DNA of 6,797 nt. It comes from Acidobacteriaceae bacterium. Lineage in GTDB: Bacteria; Acidobacteriota; Terriglobia; Terriglobales; Acidobacteriaceae. The stretch's first letter is position 1; every line of letters begins with the position of its first letter. A model generated the notes under the pieces. That model made no database searches. It was not told where the DNA came from and saw only the letters and a list, made by a program, of their open reading frames with translations. The DNA is taken from NCBI GenBank assembly GCA_030838305.1, contig JAUTWY010000109.1, positions 1 to 6,797 of the forward strand, written 5' to 3'. Positions 5,545-6,797 of the stretch are shown here, piece by piece. The translations under genes and the position numbers were made by a program.

Positions 5545-6586
5545 CTTCGCGGCGGCATACACCGACAGCAGCCTTGCCGAAGGCACTTCGGACCGCTTAC
5601 GCAACCTGGTCGAGCAGATCGAACATGCCGACCAGGTTGGTTTGGACGTGTTTGGAATCGGCGAACACCACCGTCGGGACTACCTCGATTCTGCCCCCGC
5701 GGTCATTCTCGGAGCGGCGGCCGCACGAACGCAACGCATCCGTCTTACCAGTGCTGTCACCGTTCTGAGCTCAGCCGACCCAGTACGCGTCTTTCAGAAC
5801 TTCGCCACCCTCGATCTGCTTTCGCAAGGCCGGGCAGAAATGGTGGTAGGCCGCGGTTCCTTCATCGACTCTTTTCCGTTGTTCGGCTTCAAATTGGAGG
5901 ACTACGACTCGCTTTTCGCTGAGAAGCTCGATTTGCTCCTGAAGATCCGTGAGAACGAGAATGTCCACTGGTCCGGCAAACATCGGGCTGCCCTGACCGG
6001 CCAGGGCATTTATCCGAGACCGGTACAGAATCCTTTGCCGATATGGCTGGGCGTTGGCGGGACACCGAAATCGTTCGCTCGCGCCGGCGCGCTGGGTCTC
6101 CCTTTGATGGTTGCAATCATCGGTGGTGAGACGCGGCGCTTCCGGCCGCTCATCGATCTCTACCGGGAAACCGGCAAGCGCTACGGACATTCCCCCGATC
6201 GACTGAGAGTTGGCGTACACTCCCTCGGCTATGTTGCACCTACAACGCAACAGGCCGTCGATGACTTCTTTCCAGGCTACGCCCGCGCGTTCGCCTCGGT
6301 CGCGAAGGAGCGGGGATGGCCGGCTGTCACCCGTGCTGACTTCGACGCGCAACGAGCCCCCGAGGGTGCACTGCTCGTGGGCAACGCCGACGAGGTAGTG
6401 GAGAAGATCGTTCGGCACAGTGAAGCACTGGGTGGTATCTCCCGCCTCACTTTTCAAATGAACGCGGCCTCCTTATCTCACGCGAAGCTGATGCGAGCCA
6501 TCGAGGCGATTGGTACCCGCGTTGCTCCCGCAGTGCGCCAACGACTCGCTGAGAAATCTAGCTTAGGCGAGAGGGCCGTGTCATGA
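5525..6586 (+). CDS. LLM class flavin-dependent oxidoreductase (luciferase-like monooxygenase)
   Basis: This 353-residue protein has the TIM-barrel fold of bacterial luciferase and related FMN- or F420-using enzymes, which oxidise or reduce small organic substrates in the cytoplasm. Visible signatures are the first strand MQIGIDSFA, FGIGEHHRRDYLDSAPAVIL (43-62), RLTSAVTVLSSADPVRVFQ (73-91), the barrel segment DLLSQGRAEMVVGRGSFIDS (97-116), YPRPVQNPLPIWLGVGG (163-179), and the C-terminal VGNADEVVEKI. The run VGRGSFIDSFPLFGF resembles the subgroup typified by Agrobacterium Atu2307 (PDB 2I7G), which I recall but could not check. The cofactor is probably FMN; the substrate is unknown. Length is normal and no key segment is missing. 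It is the last gene of the operon, so it is probably induced together with doxX and the regulator. Confidence 0.9.
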   Translation: MQIGIDSFAAAYTDSSLAEGTSDRLRNLVEQIEHADQVGLDVFGIGEHHRRDYLDSAPAVILGAAAARTQRIRLTSAVTVLSSADPVRVFQNFATLDLLSQGRAEMVVGRGSFIDSFPLFGFKLEDYDSLFAEKLDLLLKIRENENVHWSGKHRAALTGQGIYPRPVQNPLPIWLGVGGTPKSFARAGALGLPLMVAIIGGETRRFRPLIDLYRETGKRYGHSPDRLRVGVHSLGYVAPTTQQAVDDFFPGYARAFASVAKERGWPAVTRADFDAQRAPEGALLVGNADEVVEKIVRHSEALGGISRLTFQMNAASLSHAKLMRAIEAIGTRVAPAVRQRLAEKSSLGERAVS

Positions 6587-6683
6587 GTTGATCGTACTCA
6601 CGCGAGGTAGCGGATTTCTGATTTGCTCTCCCCGAAGTTCCCAAGTAAATGCGAACGAGTTCAGATTCCCGTGCTGATGGGCC
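6587..6683. other. Intergenic tail after the oxidoreductase gene
   Basis: A 5-bp inverted repeat (TGAGT 6584-6588 / ACTCA 6596-6600, 7-base loop) includes the stop codon but has no T-run after it. No other structure or gene is seen here. Confidence 0.4.
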
Positions 6684-6797
6684 TCACGGACGAGCGGCAC
6701 TAACAACCAGACCCGTAGCCGCTGAGATTGCTGCATCATCGACGAAGATCGTAACGTGAGGGTTGCGGACGAAGCCGCCATACTCGAACCGCTTCTG
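6684..6797 (-). CDS. Possible C-terminal end of a convergent gene (partial, unidentified)
   Basis: On the minus strand a frame open from the right edge encodes 37 residues (KRFEYGGFVRNPHVTIFVDD, then AAISAATGLVVSAARP) and stops at TGA (6686-6684). The mix of hydrophobic and charged residues looks like real protein, more so than the second open minus-strand frame here (MAASSATLTLRSSSMMQQ, ending at 6581), which is serine/arginine/glutamine-rich. I do not recognise a family, and with only 37 codons the call is weak. Confidence 0.35.
   Translation of the reverse strand, partial: QKRFEYGGFVRNPHVTIFVDDAAISAATGLVVSAARP

Noticed and set aside
5771..6457. 228-codon minus-strand frame antisense to the oxidoreductase
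   Set aside because: The + strand LLM protein is complete and well recognised; the antisense frame shows no domain and no start context.
6584..6600. TGAGT/ACTCA stem as terminator of the doxX operon
   Set aside because: The stem is only 5 bp, AT-containing and not followed by a run of T, so it does not meet the pattern of an intrinsic terminator.

Overview
The window is about 57% GC by eye, gene-dense, and looks like the chromosome of a soil-type bacterium, most likely an Acidobacteriota. Three things suggest this: a cytochrome c maturation cluster with a multi-cysteine CcmH variant followed by a CcmI-like mini-protein, a companion protein with a carboxypeptidase-regulatory-like domain, and a large secreted beta-helix protein. 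The taxonomic call is inference; no rRNA or marker gene is present. No tRNA, IS element, phage gene or CRISPR array was seen.

Left region (1-2368, + strand). The 3' end of an unidentified gene overlaps ccmH. CcmH overlaps a 98-residue CcmI-like membrane protein by ATGA, and that gene overlaps a 489-residue exported, membrane-anchored protein by TTGA. All four reading frames are joined end to end, which suggests one translationally coupled operon for c-type cytochrome assembly. The last two proteins share a short helical motif, predicted to be cytoplasmic, that resembles the loop of proteobacterial CcmI.

Middle region (2369-4531). A 123-base convergent gap separates the ccm genes from a minus-strand gene for a secreted right-handed beta-helix protein of 578 residues (2492-4228). 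It is single and appears to be transcribed alone. A 303-base divergent intergenic region follows. It holds a perfect 14-bp palindrome, a second short inverted repeat, a 9-bp tandem duplication and a nested inverted repeat.

Right region (4532-6586, + strand). A three-gene operon encodes a DoxX-family membrane protein, a MarR-family regulator most like the MhqR type, and a luciferase-like flavin-dependent oxidoreductase. The genes overlap by 1 and 20 bases. The content fits a self-regulated response to quinones, electrophiles or related aromatic compounds, with the 14-bp palindrome as the likely operator. The last ~200 bases hold no clear terminator and perhaps the C-terminal end of a convergent minus-strand gene that runs off the window.
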